Notes: a model not told the origin generated them from the sequence alone. A DNA stretch of 64,000 nucleotides from an uncultured Caulobacterales bacterium (GCA_938009235.1 CALLIK010000004.1:62001-126000); one strand, 5' to 3'; positions 21,794 to 30,991 are shown, counted from the stretch's first letter. A program made the numbers and translations.

Positions 21794-23098
21794 GTGAAGT
21801 CGACCACAGAAAATCCCGCAAAAAGTAGCAACGCCTTTGGCGTGATAGAACGTCGCATTTCTACGCGTTATTTACGCGCCAAGAAAAGTCAGGGCGGCGT
21901 CGGCTTGATTGCGGCTATTTCATTTATCTGTATCGCTCTCGCGATCTGGGCGATGATTGTGATTATGTCGATCATGAATGGTTTTCGGGACGAGGTTATT
22001 CGCCTTACAATCGGCAGTGAAGGCCATATTTATGCGGAACTGGCCGACCCTTCGGTGAGGGCTGAAGATATGCGAGCCATTGAAGAGCGTCTGTCAAAAA
22101 TTGACGGTGTCGACGAGGCTTTTCAATACACGCAACACTTCACAGGCGTTCAAGCCAATGACGTTTTTAGCCTCGGTCAAGTTATTGGTATCCGACCTGA
22201 AAACCTCAATAATTTTGACTTAATCGCGAATAATATTGTTCAAGGGTCACTTGAGGGTTTTGGTGAGGGAGGTGGGTCAGATCACCAAGTCGCCTTGGGG
22301 TCTCGATTGGCGGCCAATTTGGGTCTTACAATTGGGGATAAGCTCACCATCTATTCACCGAGGACGAAAAGTACCGTGATGGGAACTCAACCTATTCGAA
22401 AGAATTATACAATAGGCGCAATTTTTTCGGTGGGCCTACTGCAAACAGATTTATCCTATATTTACATGGAATTTGAACAGGCAACGCTCTTGTTTGAAGG
22501 TGGCAAGCTGACGGGCCAAATCCAGCTGCGTCTTGATACGCCTGACGATGTAGATCGATTGGAACCTGAGGTTTATGATGCGATTGGGGCTCCAGCCTTC
22601 TTGCAAACATGGCGAGATAAGAATGCTGCAACAGCGACAGCTTTGCGAACTGAACAAATTGCGATGCGCTTTATCTTTATGGTTGTGGTCATTATTGCCG
22701 CGTTTCCTGTTTTGGCTTCCATGATTATGTTGGTGAAAAACAAGTCTAAGGATATTGCGATCTTGCGGACAATCGGCGCAACGCAAGGGTCCATCCTTCG
22801 GATTTTCCTTATGTCTGGCGCGATGATCGGGATTCTTGGTACATTGATCGGATTGGTTATTGGTATTCTGTTCTGCTTGAACATTGGTTTCATTCAGTCC
22901 GTCATTGAAGCCATCACAGGACAACCTCTCTTTCCACCTGAAATCTATCAGCTCTCAAGCGGTATCCCCGTGAAGATTGTCTGGTCTGAAGTCTTTGGCG
23001 TTGCCTTCTGGGGTTTCATGATCTCTGCCTTGGCAACATTACTGCCTGCGTTGTCGGCGTCTAAAATCGATCCTGTAGACGCGTTGAGGTACGAATAA
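21794..23098 (+). CDS. lolC: Lipoprotein-releasing ABC transporter permease
   Basis: Inner-membrane permease (LolC/LolE family, 434 residues) that extracts outer-membrane lipoproteins and passes them to LolA. It has an N-terminal membrane helix (about 35-60, followed by MSIMNGFRDEVI), a large periplasmic domain, then three C-terminal FtsX-type helices. It includes the coupling segment KNKSKDIAILRTIGATQGSILRIF. Alphaproteobacteria usually have a single LolC/E-type protein that forms a homodimer, so C versus E cannot be assigned. Start GTG 21794 lies one base after proS; TTG 21785 is an alternative. The stop overlaps the lolD start (TAATG). Confidence 0.93.
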   Translation: MKSTTENPAKSSNAFGVIERRISTRYLRAKKSQGGVGLIAAISFICIALAIWAMIVIMSIMNGFRDEVIRLTIGSEGHIYAELADPSVRAEDMRAIEERLSKIDGVDEAFQYTQHFTGVQANDVFSLGQVIGIRPENLNNFDLIANNIVQGSLEGFGEGGGSDHQVALGSRLAANLGLTIGDKLTIYSPRTKSTVMGTQPIRKNYTIGAIFSVGLLQTDLSYIYMEFEQATLLFEGGKLTGQIQLRLDTPDDVDRLEPEVYDAIGAPAFLQTWRDKNAATATALRTEQIAMRFIFMVVVIIAAFPVLASMIMLVKNKSKDIAILRTIGATQGSILRIFLMSGAMIGILGTLIGLVIGILFCLNIGFIQSVIEAITGQPLFPPEIYQLSSGIPVKIVWSEVFGVAFWGFMISALATLLPALSASKIDPVDALRYE

Positions 23099-23802
23099 TG
23101 GCACGTCCTATTCTATCTGTTCGTAACCTACATCGCTCCTACCCCTCTGGCGGGGGAACACTCACGGTTATGGCGGGCGCGGATATTGATATTTATCCGG
23201 GCGAAATGGTCGGCCTTGTTGGACCATCGGGCTCTGGCAAATCCACATTACTTCATGCGGCGGGATTGCTGGAGAAACCGAATGAGGGAGAGGTCTTCAT
23301 CAATGGCAAAGAATGCCTGAAACTTTCTGATGAAATCCGTACGCGCATCCGCCGCGAAAGTATCGGTGTTGTCTATCAATTTCATCATCTGCAAAAGGAA
23401 TTTACGGCATTGGAAAATGTAGCCATTCCGCAAATGATCGCAGGTATCTCGACCAAAGAGGCCGAAAAAGAAGCTGCACGGCTCTTGACGAATATGGGCC
23501 TAGCTGCGCGTATGACTCATCGTCCAAGCCAGATGTCTGGCGGGGAACAGCAACGCGTTGCGATTGCGCGGGCGTTGGCGAATAAACCTCAACTTCTTCT
23601 GGGTGATGAGCCGACAGGCAACCTAGACCCTGCGACATCAGATATAGTCTTCCGTAGCCTGTTCAACCTGACTCGCAGCGAAGGTGTCTCTACGTTAATC
23701 GCGACACATAATATGAATTTGATCCCGTTTTTTGATCGGGTTCTAACGGTTCAGGACGGTTTAATTGTGCCCTGGGTCCCGCCTGTTATTCCCCAGCTCT
23801 GA
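23098..23802 (+). CDS. lolD: Lipoprotein-releasing ABC transporter ATP-binding protein
   Basis: ATPase of the Lol system, 234 residues. Walker A is GPSGSGKST (42-50), the ABC signature MSGGEQQRVAIARA (146-159) and Walker B LLLGDEPTGNLD (167-178), with the switch His in ATHNM. Its start overlaps the lolC stop. The last 42 bases overlap the 3' end of the convergent permease gene, which is longer than usual for tail-to-tail neighbours. Confidence 0.96.
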   Translation: MARPILSVRNLHRSYPSGGGTLTVMAGADIDIYPGEMVGLVGPSGSGKSTLLHAAGLLEKPNEGEVFINGKECLKLSDEIRTRIRRESIGVVYQFHHLQKEFTALENVAIPQMIAGISTKEAEKEAARLLTNMGLAARMTHRPSQMSGGEQQRVAIARALANKPQLLLGDEPTGNLDPATSDIVFRSLFNLTRSEGVSTLIATHNMNLIPFFDRVLTVQDGLIVPWVPPVIPQL

Positions 23803-25089
23803 TACCCACCAAAACACGAAACCTAACGCGATAAGCCCAAGTCCGCCCAGTGCGGCCTTAGGGCGATCAATCACAACAAACACAAGCGTGGTCGCCGTAA
23901 TGGTCAGATAGATCAACGGCACGATTGGGTAGCCCCATGTCTTATAAGGGCGGGGCAGGTCAGGCTGTCGCCACCGCAATACGAATAGGCCTATTATGGC
24001 CAACAGGCTGTTGAAGGCTAACATCGCGCCCGCAAAGACTAAAATCTGATCAAAGGTCTGCGTAAGAATAAAGAACAAAGCTACACCTGATTGGAAGAGG
24101 ATTGCGGCCCACGGCACGCCGTCCTTTGTACTGCGCGCCAACCACCGCATGGCGTGGTAGTCTTCGCCTACGGCTTGCAATGCTCGGGGTCCAGCAAGTG
24201 TCATTGCGCTGACGGTTGAAATGAGGAGCAGGGCGAGCATCCCGCCAACAAGCCGTCCGCCTGTTTCGCCGAATATATTGTCAGCGACGATATATCCAAT
24301 TTCGACTTTTCCGCGAAGCTCTTCAACTGGAGCCGCATGGAGAAAGGCGAGATTTAGGCACACATAGAGGACCGTGACCAAAGCCGTGCCGAAGAATAAG
24401 ACCTTTGGTAGATTGCGTTGCGGGTTATCCATTTCTCCAGAAATATAGGTCGCGGCATTCCAGCCCGTATAGGCGAAGGAGACATAGATTAGAGCAATGC
24501 CGTAAGGGACACTTGCCATCACGCCAGGGTCGCTAGCACGCGGTATAAGGTTCAGAGGTTGCGGGTCTGGGGTTAGGGCAAAGGCCGCCAGTATAAAGGC
24601 GGTGATCAGCACGATTTTAATAGCTGTGAATGCGCTTTGCGTAACGCCAGACACATGACGCGATCTAGCGTGTAGGCCCGCAAGAATCAGAACGAGTGCG
24701 CAGGCGATGGCTTTTTGGGTTAGAGGGCCAAGCTCGCCCGGTAAAATTGCATTGAAATACTTAGCAAAGGCTATGGCCACGACGGCGGTTGGAGCAGCAA
24801 ACCCTATCGTTGCGCTGACCCAACCAGAAATGAAACCTGCAGCGGGGTGATAGGCTTGTCCGAGGAATGTGTATTCACCGCCTGAACGAGGTAAGGATGA
24901 ACCAAGTTCGGCATAGGATAAAGCTCCACACAGGGCTGCCAGTCCACCGATGACCCAGAGCATGATGACAGCAAATAGGCTGTCTATATCTGCGAGTTGA
25001 TAGCCCAAAGCGGTAAAGACACCCACGCCCACCATGTTAGCAATGATAATCGCAGTTGCGGTTCGAGCGGTAAATTTAGTCTGGGTCAT
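23761..25089 (-). CDS. APC-family amino acid permease
   Basis: A 442-residue secondary transporter with about 12 hydrophobic helices. The N-terminus carries the substrate-binding TM1 motif of the APC superfamily (ANMVGVGVFTALGYQL), followed by SLPRSGGEYTFLGQAYHP. It resembles the amino acid/polyamine antiporter branch, but the substrate cannot be read from the sequence. It is transcribed divergently from the LexA-controlled peptide gene and converges on lolD with a 42-base overlap. It has no operon partner, so it looks like an accessory single-gene unit in an otherwise conserved neighbourhood. Confidence 0.9.
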   Translation of the reverse strand: MTQTKFTARTATAIIIANMVGVGVFTALGYQLADIDSLFAVIMLWVIGGLAALCGALSYAELGSSLPRSGGEYTFLGQAYHPAAGFISGWVSATIGFAAPTAVVAIAFAKYFNAILPGELGPLTQKAIACALVLILAGLHARSRHVSGVTQSAFTAIKIVLITAFILAAFALTPDPQPLNLIPRASDPGVMASVPYGIALIYVSFAYTGWNAATYISGEMDNPQRNLPKVLFFGTALVTVLYVCLNLAFLHAAPVEELRGKVEIGYIVADNIFGETGGRLVGGMLALLLISTVSAMTLAGPRALQAVGEDYHAMRWLARSTKDGVPWAAILFQSGVALFFILTQTFDQILVFAGAMLAFNSLLAIIGLFVLRWRQPDLPRPYKTWGYPIVPLIYLTITATTLVFVVIDRPKAALGGLGLIALGFVFWWVSELGNNRRDPGHN

Positions 25090-25175
25090 GCGGGTTTTAT
25101 GCGTTCCGTTAAGCCATTGGGCAATGCGGTCCTTACCGAAATCTTAATATCCACAGGCTTGCTATTCACAAGATG

Positions 25176-25204
25176 TTGACTGTTTGTTCTCATTTATATA
25201 GAAC
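25176..25204 (+). promoter_or_regulatory. Promoter of the SOS peptide gene
   Basis: TTGACT at 25176-25181 and TAGAAC at 25199-25204 are separated by 17 bases. The -10 hexamer contains the first half of the LexA box at 25201-25215, so bound repressor would block it. The lexA gene in this window has the same arrangement (TTGACA, 16 bases, TAGAAC). The predicted transcript starts about 30 bases before the ATG at 25243. Confidence 0.65.
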
Positions 25205-25215
25205 AAATATAGAAC
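25201..25215 (+). promoter_or_regulatory. LexA box (GAAC-N7-GAAC)
   Basis: GAAC at 25201-25204, seven bases (AAATATA), GAAC at 25212-25215. This is the reverse complement of the alphaproteobacterial LexA operator GTTC-N7-GTTC. It overlaps the -10 region of a good promoter and lies 27 bases before the ATG of the 31-codon gene. A further TGTTC half-site lies just upstream (25184-25189). Confidence 0.8.
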
Positions 25216-25242
25216 ATAAAGAAAAGCACTGAGGAAAAACCC

Positions 25243-25338
25243 ATGACACGTCAAATCATCCACGACATTTCATCCGCACTCGTTTTGGCAGGCTTCGTTG
25301 CTGTCGTAACAATATGGATGATGGTGATCGGGGGGTAA
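25243..25338 (+). CDS. SOS-regulated 31-aa membrane peptide (SidA-like candidate)
   Basis: A short gene of 31 codons. ATG 25243 is preceded by GAGGA at 25231-25235 with seven bases of spacing, a strong Shine-Dalgarno site, and the frame ends with TAA at 25336-25338. The product has a short polar head (MTRQIIHD) and one hydrophobic helix (about residues 10-30, including LVLAGFVAVVTIWMMVI), so it should insert in the inner membrane. The gene is under a LexA-box promoter and ends 65 bases before dnaE. Caulobacter SidA, a 29-residue SOS-induced inner-membrane inhibitor that acts on FtsW and FtsN, has the same size class, topology and control; from memory its gene is also near dnaE, but I cannot verify that. 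The division-inhibitor role here is inference. Confidence 0.72.
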   Translation: MTRQIIHDISSALVLAGFVAVVTIWMMVIGG

Positions 25339-25403
25339 GCCTCTCTCACGCAAAAAATTCGTCCCAACTCGGGATGCTAAACAGGGAAGACGTAAACTCA
25401 ATT

Positions 25404-28400
25404 ATGGTCAAACCTATACGAGATTTCGTTCACCTTCGCATGCGCTCACCTTATTCCATGTTGGAAGGCGCGCTGAAGATTAAAGAGACAGCCGAACGGG
25501 CCGTCAGATATCGCCAACCTGCATTGGCGATCACAGATACGAATAACCTCTGCGGCGCGCTAGAATTTTGTGAGACGTTGGCGGTGGAAGGTGTACAGCC
25601 GATTGTTGGCATTACACTCAGCATTGATTTGGAAGGTCCGCGTCAACCCGGACAAATCCACCGCGAGCCAGAAGGCACATTGGTTCTCTTGGCGCAGGAC
25701 GAGACTGGCTATGGTAATCTCATGGACTTGTCCTCAGCGGCGTTCCTAGAGATTGAGTCAACAGATACACCGCATATCAAAGCCTCACGACTAGAAGGCT
25801 GGACGACATCCGTTATTGCTCTGACGGGTGGTCAGGATGGGGTTCTCAATAAGCTGATAAAAGCAGGGCGATTGAGCGAAGCGGAAGCGTGGCTCACGCG
25901 ATTAAAGGACTTGTTCCCAAATCGGCTTTACGTCGAACTTCATCGCCACACACCAGAGGAAAGCGCCGCCACAGAAGGGCCGTTGATTGATCTCGCCTAT
26001 AAGCTTGAATTGCCTTTAGTGGCGACGAATGATCCTTATTTTTTAGACCCAGATATGCACAAGGCGCATGATGTTTTACTCGCGATGTCTGAAGGCAGTT
26101 ATGTTCTAGAAACGGACCGTCGTAAGCTGTCTCTGCATCACTATTTTAAATCAACCGAAGAGATGGTCTCTTTGTTTAGTGATTTGCCAGAAGCTATTGA
26201 AAATACTGTATTGATTGCAGAGCGTTGTGCCTACCGCGTGCCTAAGCACGCACCCATTTTGCCAAGCTTTGGCGATGGGTCATATTCCGAAGATGAGCTG
26301 CTTGTGAAGCAGGCCAAGGCGGGCCTCGAAAAGCGCCTTGAAGAAGTTGAAATGGCGGAGACGCGTGAGGCTTATTTTGAGCGTCTAGATTTCGAATTAG
26401 GCATCATTAAGAAGATGGGGTTCCCAGGTTACTTCTTGATCGTTGCAGACTTTATTGAGTGGGCAAAGAATAACGATATTCCTGTTGGACCTGGACGGGG
26501 TTCGGGTGCGGGTTCCGTGGTGGCTTGGGCTTTGACAATTACCGATTTGGACCCGCTTCGTTATGGGTTGCTGTTCGAGCGGTTCTTGAACCCAGAACGT
26601 GTGTCCATGCCCGATTTCGATATCGACTTTTGCCAAGAGCGCCGCGGTGAAGTCATTGAGTATGTTCGAAATAAATACGGAACCGGCCAAGTCGCAATGA
26701 TCATTACGTTCGGAACCTTGCAGGCTCGCGCTGTGGTGCGGGATGTTGGCCGCGCTATGCAGGTGCCGCTGGGGCAGGTGGACCGCCTCGCTAAACTTGT
26801 ACCGTCTAACCCTGCGAACCCTGTCTCTCTGCGGCAAGCTATCACTATGGAACCCGCGCTGCGTGAAGCTCGCGATTCAGAGCCGAAAATCCGTCGATTG
26901 CTTGACACGGCTTTGAAGCTCGAGGGGCTTTATCGTAACGCTTCGACCCATGCGGCGGGTGTCGTGATTGGTGATCGACCGCTCACGCAGATCGTTCCGC
27001 TCTATCAGGATCCGCGTTCAGACGTACCTGCAACGCAATTCACAATGAAATGGGCTGAAAAAGCGGGCCTCGTGAAGTTCGACTTCTTGGGCCTAAAGAC
27101 CCTGACCGTTATCCAACGCTGTGTGGGTTACTTGAAAAAGCAGGGTATTGATCTTGATGTTGATCATTTGAAGACAACCGTTCCAGAGGCCTATAAACCT
27201 CTCGCGGAGGGTTTGTCTGCAGGTGTATTCCAGCTTGAGAGTTCTGGTATGCGGGATGTGCTGCGTAAGCTCGCACCCGATAGCATTGAAGAACTAACCG
27301 CTTTGATCTCGCTTTATCGTCCAGGTCCGATGGGCAACATTCCTGACTATGTGGAGCGTAAGTGGGGGCGGCAGGACATTACCTACCCGCATCCGTCCTT
27401 GGAAAAAACGCTCAAAGAAACCTACGGGATTATCATTTATCAGGAACAGGTGATGGAAATTGCCAAGGTTCTATCTGGCTTTACGCTTGGTGATGCGGAC
27501 TTGCTCCGCCGCGCGATGGGTAAGAAGGACCAAGCGGAAATGAACCGCCAAAAAGGTAAGTTTATTGATGGCGCAGTAGAGCGCGACGTTGACGCGAAGT
27601 TAGCAGCAGAAATATTTGAATTAGTTAATGAATTTGCGGGATATGGTTTCAACAAATCCCATGCGGCCGCCTATGCGATGATCACGTTCCGGACCGCCTA
27701 TTTAAAGGCTTTGCACGGGACAGAATTCCTTGCCGCGATTATGTCTTTGGACTTGGCGAATGTAGAAAAATTGGCACAGTTTTATCAGGAAGCCAAACGT
27801 ATGGAGATTGAAGTTCGGTCTCCTTGCATCAATCATAGCCAAGCTGATTTTGATGTCGCGGATGGCGCAGTGCTTTACGCTTTGGGTGCGCTCAAAAACG
27901 TGGGTCTTGAGGCCATGAAACATGTTGTTGAAGTGCGTGAAAAAGATGGGCCGTTTTTATCCGTCAATGACTTCGCGCGTCGTGTTGATATGCGGCAAGT
28001 GAATAAACGCGCGATAGAAAATTTGGCGCGTTCAGGTGCCTTTGATTGTGTTGAGCCCAATCGGGCTATGGTGCTGAAAAACTCCAACTTGATACAGGGC
28101 ATCGGAACGTTGGCGGCGCAAGAGCGTGATAGTGCGCAAGTGAGCTTGTTCGGCGACGCAACGGTCAAGATTGAAGACCCTGATTTGGATTGGTGCGAAA
28201 CGTGGGGTCAGATGGAAGGCCTTGAGCATGAATTGGGCGCAGTTGGCTTTTATCTCGGGGGACATCCTCTGGACGAACATATGGATAACCCGAGACTTCA
28301 AAAAGTAATCTTAGCTGAGCGTTTGGAATCTATCGGGGCTGGAAACATTGTTGTCGCGGGTGTCGTGCGTAAAAAACAGGAACGCGTATCGAAACGTGGG

Positions 28401-28871
28401 AAACGTTTCGCTTTCGTCGAGCTGTCTGATCCTACGGGTGATTATGAAGTGCTTGTCTCCGAGAATGTTCTAACGCCTCACCGCGAAAAACTAAGTGCGG
28501 GTAATATCGTCATCATGAAAGTGAAGGCCGAACGCAATGACGGCGAAACGCGGTTGTTTGCGGATGGTGTCGATCTACTGACTGGGTTTACAGATTCTCC
28601 AAAATTGGAACAAGTTGCTGCGGCACCTGCTGGATTAAAGATACGATTGCGCAATGCGGATATCGAAACCTTAGATGAGCTAAAGGCGACTTTGGAGCGC
28701 TTAAAAAGCACGCCTTATCAGATGAGCGGCTATATTGAATTGATTCTACCATTGGGTTCAAAACGTGAAGGATCGTGGCGATTGGCGGGCAACTGGGCCA
28801 TCGACCCATCTATCCGCAAAGCCATCAAAGCGCAGAGCGCCGTAGAAACGATTGAACCTATTGCGGCTTAA
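25404..28871 (+). CDS. dnaE: DNA polymerase III subunit alpha
   Basis: Replicative polymerase, 1155 residues. It has the N-terminal PHP domain (FVHLRMRSPYSMLEGALKIKE), the polymerase core with catalytic acidic motif PDFDIDF (403-409) and GPGRGSGAGSVVAW, a tandem HhH region and a C-terminal OB fold (IVVAGVVRKKQERVSKRGKR). I choose ATG 25404, where the conserved N-terminus begins, with AGGGAAG 14 bases upstream; in-frame ATG 25374 and a frame open back to 25314 are alternatives. The gene lies just downstream of the LexA-controlled peptide gene and may be transcribed from the same SOS promoter. Confidence 0.96.
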   Translation: MVKPIRDFVHLRMRSPYSMLEGALKIKETAERAVRYRQPALAITDTNNLCGALEFCETLAVEGVQPIVGITLSIDLEGPRQPGQIHREPEGTLVLLAQDETGYGNLMDLSSAAFLEIESTDTPHIKASRLEGWTTSVIALTGGQDGVLNKLIKAGRLSEAEAWLTRLKDLFPNRLYVELHRHTPEESAATEGPLIDLAYKLELPLVATNDPYFLDPDMHKAHDVLLAMSEGSYVLETDRRKLSLHHYFKSTEEMVSLFSDLPEAIENTVLIAERCAYRVPKHAPILPSFGDGSYSEDELLVKQAKAGLEKRLEEVEMAETREAYFERLDFELGIIKKMGFPGYFLIVADFIEWAKNNDIPVGPGRGSGAGSVVAWALTITDLDPLRYGLLFERFLNPERVSMPDFDIDFCQERRGEVIEYVRNKYGTGQVAMIITFGTLQARAVVRDVGRAMQVPLGQVDRLAKLVPSNPANPVSLRQAITMEPALREARDSEPKIRRLLDTALKLEGLYRNASTHAAGVVIGDRPLTQIVPLYQDPRSDVPATQFTMKWAEKAGLVKFDFLGLKTLTVIQRCVGYLKKQGIDLDVDHLKTTVPEAYKPLAEGLSAGVFQLESSGMRDVLRKLAPDSIEELTALISLYRPGPMGNIPDYVERKWGRQDITYPHPSLEKTLKETYGIIIYQEQVMEIAKVLSGFTLGDADLLRRAMGKKDQAEMNRQKGKFIDGAVERDVDAKLAAEIFELVNEFAGYGFNKSHAAAYAMITFRTAYLKALHGTEFLAAIMSLDLANVEKLAQFYQEAKRMEIEVRSPCINHSQADFDVADGAVLYALGALKNVGLEAMKHVVEVREKDGPFLSVNDFARRVDMRQVNKRAIENLARSGAFDCVEPNRAMVLKNSNLIQGIGTLAAQERDSAQVSLFGDATVKIEDPDLDWCETWGQMEGLEHELGAVGFYLGGHPLDEHMDNPRLQKVILAERLESIGAGNIVVAGVVRKKQERVSKRGKRFAFVELSDPTGDYEVLVSENVLTPHREKLSAGNIVIMKVKAERNDGETRLFADGVDLLTGFTDSPKLEQVAAAPAGLKIRLRNADIETLDELKATLERLKSTPYQMSGYIELILPLGSKREGSWRLAGNWAIDPSIRKAIKAQSAVETIEPIAA

Positions 28872-29119
28872 GCTTTGGTCCAAATGATCGCATTCTGTTG
28901 TAGTGCACCGCGCCAAGTCTTTGCTTGCCTAATTAGTAGACTTTAAAAGAGTAGGAACTTTCCGCACAAAACAGTTGCATTTATGCCTTGCTCCGCTATG
29001 TCGCGCGGATCAATTCGCGTCTGCGGTCTGGTGTGTGTCATATAGGCATTCGTCAATTCCGGTCGAGGTTTCTCGTCACCCCGCAGGCTTAGGTTAACCG
29101 GAAGTACGGAGATTATCCA
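28872..29119 (+). other. Intergenic region before rpsB with weak promoter candidate
   Basis: These 248 bases have no convincing gene. A possible promoter is TTGCAT (28975-28980), 16 bases, TATGTC (28997-29002), which would give an rpsB leader of about 110 bases. No strong dnaE terminator is visible. Leader regulation by S2 is possible, but I cannot recognise a conserved structure. Confidence 0.3.
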
Positions 29120-29971
29120 ATGGCTCTTCCTGAATTTTCTATGCGTCAGCTGCTCGAAGCCGGCGTTCACTTTGGTCACCAGACACATCGCTGGGATCCA
29201 AAAATGGCTCCATATATCTATGGCGCTCGCTCTGGTATTCACATCATGGATCTGTCCCAGACAGTTCCATTGCTTCATCAAGCTCTAAAAGAAGCCCGCG
29301 ACGTTGCGGCTAAAGGCGGTCGTGTTCTTTTTGTTGGTACAAAACGTGCCGCATCTGATCCTGTCTCTTCTGCTGCAAAACGTTGTGCGCAGTATTACGT
29401 CAACCATCGTTGGTTGGGCGGAATGCTTACTAACTGGCAGACTGTCACAAAATCCATCGCGCGTTTGAAAGAGCTTGAAGCTCTTCTCGGCGACCAAGGT
29501 GCTGACGCTGAAACAGGTTTGACTAAGAAAGAGAACCTAAAGCTCGACCGTGAAATGCAGAAGCTTGAAAAAGCTCTCGGCGGTATCAAGGATATGGGCG
29601 GCAAGCCTGACCTGATGTTCGTCATCGACACAAACAAAGAAAACATCGCGATTAAAGAAGCGCGTCGTTTGGGTATCCCTGTTATTGCGATCTTGGACAC
29701 AAACTGTGATCCGTCATCTGCTGATATGCCAATTCCAGGCAATGATGATGCGGCTCGCGCGATCCAACTTTATTGTGAGCTTATGGCTGACGCTGTTCTT
29801 GACGGCATGACCGAAGCACAAGCGTCCCTAGGTCAAGACCTTGGCGCGTCTGAGCACATCGAAGAAGTTATGTTGCAAACGGCTGCGGCTCCAGTTGCTG
29901 AAGCTGCACCAGTAGCGCCTGCTGCTGAAGCGGCACCTGCTGCACCTGTAGTTGAAGCTCCAAAAGCTTAA
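29120..29971 (+). CDS. rpsB: 30S ribosomal protein S2
   Basis: Small-subunit ribosomal protein, 283 residues. Conserved S2 segments are present: [19 protein letters not shown] near the N-terminus, [17 protein letters not shown] in the middle and [26 protein letters not shown] towards the end. The C-terminus is extended by an Ala/Pro/Val/Glu-rich tail (about residues 250-283), a frequent alphaproteobacterial feature. Followed by a hairpin and tsf. Confidence 0.98.
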   Translation: MALPEFSMRQLLEAGVHFGHQTHRWDPKMAPYIYGARSGIHIMDLSQTVPLLHQALKEARDVAAKGGRVLFVGTKRAASDPVSSAAKRCAQYYVNHRWLGGMLTNWQTVTKSIARLKELEALLGDQGADAETGLTKKENLKLDREMQKLEKALGGIKDMGGKPDLMFVIDTNKENIAIKEARRLGIPVIAILDTNCDPSSADMPIPGNDDAARAIQLYCELMADAVLDGMTEAQASLGQDLGASEHIEEVMLQTAAAPVAEAAPVAPAAEAAPAAPVVEAPKA

Positions 29972-29982
29972 TTGCCCTTATA

Positions 29983-30010
29983 TTCCGCGCTTACTCTGGT
30001 GAGCGCGGAA
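29983..30010 (+). other. Strong hairpin between rpsB and tsf, no U-tract
   Basis: Nine perfect pairs (TTCCGCGCT at 29983-29991 with AGCGCGGAA at 30002-30010) can be extended by a wobble and two more pairs to a 12-pair stem with a four-base loop. The following bases (CTCTTCCCAA) lack the T-run of an intrinsic terminator. It may stabilise the rpsB message, act as a processing site or partially attenuate tsf. Confidence 0.6.
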
Positions 30011-30043
30011 CTCTTCCCAAACCTATCCGAATAGGAGATCGAT

Positions 30044-30964
30044 ATGGCTGCAATTACAGCTAAACTCGTGAAAGAGCTGCGCGACAAGACGTCTGCCGGC
30101 ATGATGGACTGTAAAAAAGCCCTCAATGAATCAAATGGCGATATGGAAGCTGCAGTCGATTGGTTGCGCACCAAAGGTATCGCTAAAGCTGACAAGAAAG
30201 CTGGCCGTATTGCGGCTGAAGGTCTTGTGGCTGTTGCTACTGAAGGCACAACAGGTGTTCTCGTTGAAGTGAACTCTGAAACTGATTTCGTTGCACGTAA
30301 TGATGGTTTCCAAGCTGCTGTTGCAAAAGTTGCGGCTGCTGGCCTGACTGTTGATAACACTGAGCAACTTCGTGAAGCTCAAGTCGACGGTAAAACTGTT
30401 ACTGACTATTTGACAAGTCTCGTCGCCAAAATTGGTGAGAACATGTCATTCCGTCGTATGGAAAAGCTAACTGTGTCATCTGGCGTAGTTGAAGGTTACA
30501 TCCATAACTCTGCTGCACCTGGCATGGGCCGCATTGGCGTCCTTGTTGCACTCGAGTCTACGGGTGATGTGGCTAAGCTTGCGGATTTGGCTAAGAAGAT
30601 TGCAATGCATATCGCAGCGACGTCTCCTTTGGCACTGACAACTGATGAGCTAGATCAAGACCTCGTCGCAAAAGAGCGTAAGGCTCTTAAAGACGAAGCT
30701 TTGGATTCTGGTAAGCCTGAAGCTATTGTCGACAAAATGGTCGAAGGTCGCATGGTCAAGTTCTTCAAAGAATCTGTTCTTATGACGCAAATGTTCGTCA
30801 TGGACCCTGATCGTAACATCGAGACAGTTGTAGCTGACGAAGCTGCGGCGCTTGGTACTGACGTCAAAATGACGGGCTATGTCCGTATGGAAGTCGGCGA
30901 TGGCATCGAGAAAAAAGAAGAAAACTTCGCGGCAGAAGTTGCTGCGGCAGTTGCTGGCTCTTAA
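30044..30964 (+). CDS. tsf: Elongation factor Ts
   Basis: Guanine nucleotide exchange factor for EF-Tu, 306 residues. The N-terminal UBA-like domain carries LVKELRDKTSAGMMDCKKALNE, followed by the conserved VEVNSETDFVARNDGF and the two core subdomains. A good Shine-Dalgarno (TAGGAG, about seven bases before the ATG) precedes it. The gene ends just before a strong terminator, closing the rpsB-tsf unit. Confidence 0.98.
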   Translation: MAAITAKLVKELRDKTSAGMMDCKKALNESNGDMEAAVDWLRTKGIAKADKKAGRIAAEGLVAVATEGTTGVLVEVNSETDFVARNDGFQAAVAKVAAAGLTVDNTEQLREAQVDGKTVTDYLTSLVAKIGENMSFRRMEKLTVSSGVVEGYIHNSAAPGMGRIGVLVALESTGDVAKLADLAKKIAMHIAATSPLALTTDELDQDLVAKERKALKDEALDSGKPEAIVDKMVEGRMVKFFKESVLMTQMFVMDPDRNIETVVADEAAALGTDVKMTGYVRMEVGDGIEKKEENFAAEVAAAVAGS

Positions 30965-30991
30965 GCCACTCTTTCGATTTAGAATTTTAAG

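Noticed and set aside
28872..29119. tRNA or small RNA gene upstream of rpsB
   Set aside because: No cloverleaf, conserved TTCGA loop or terminated hairpin could be found in this gap.
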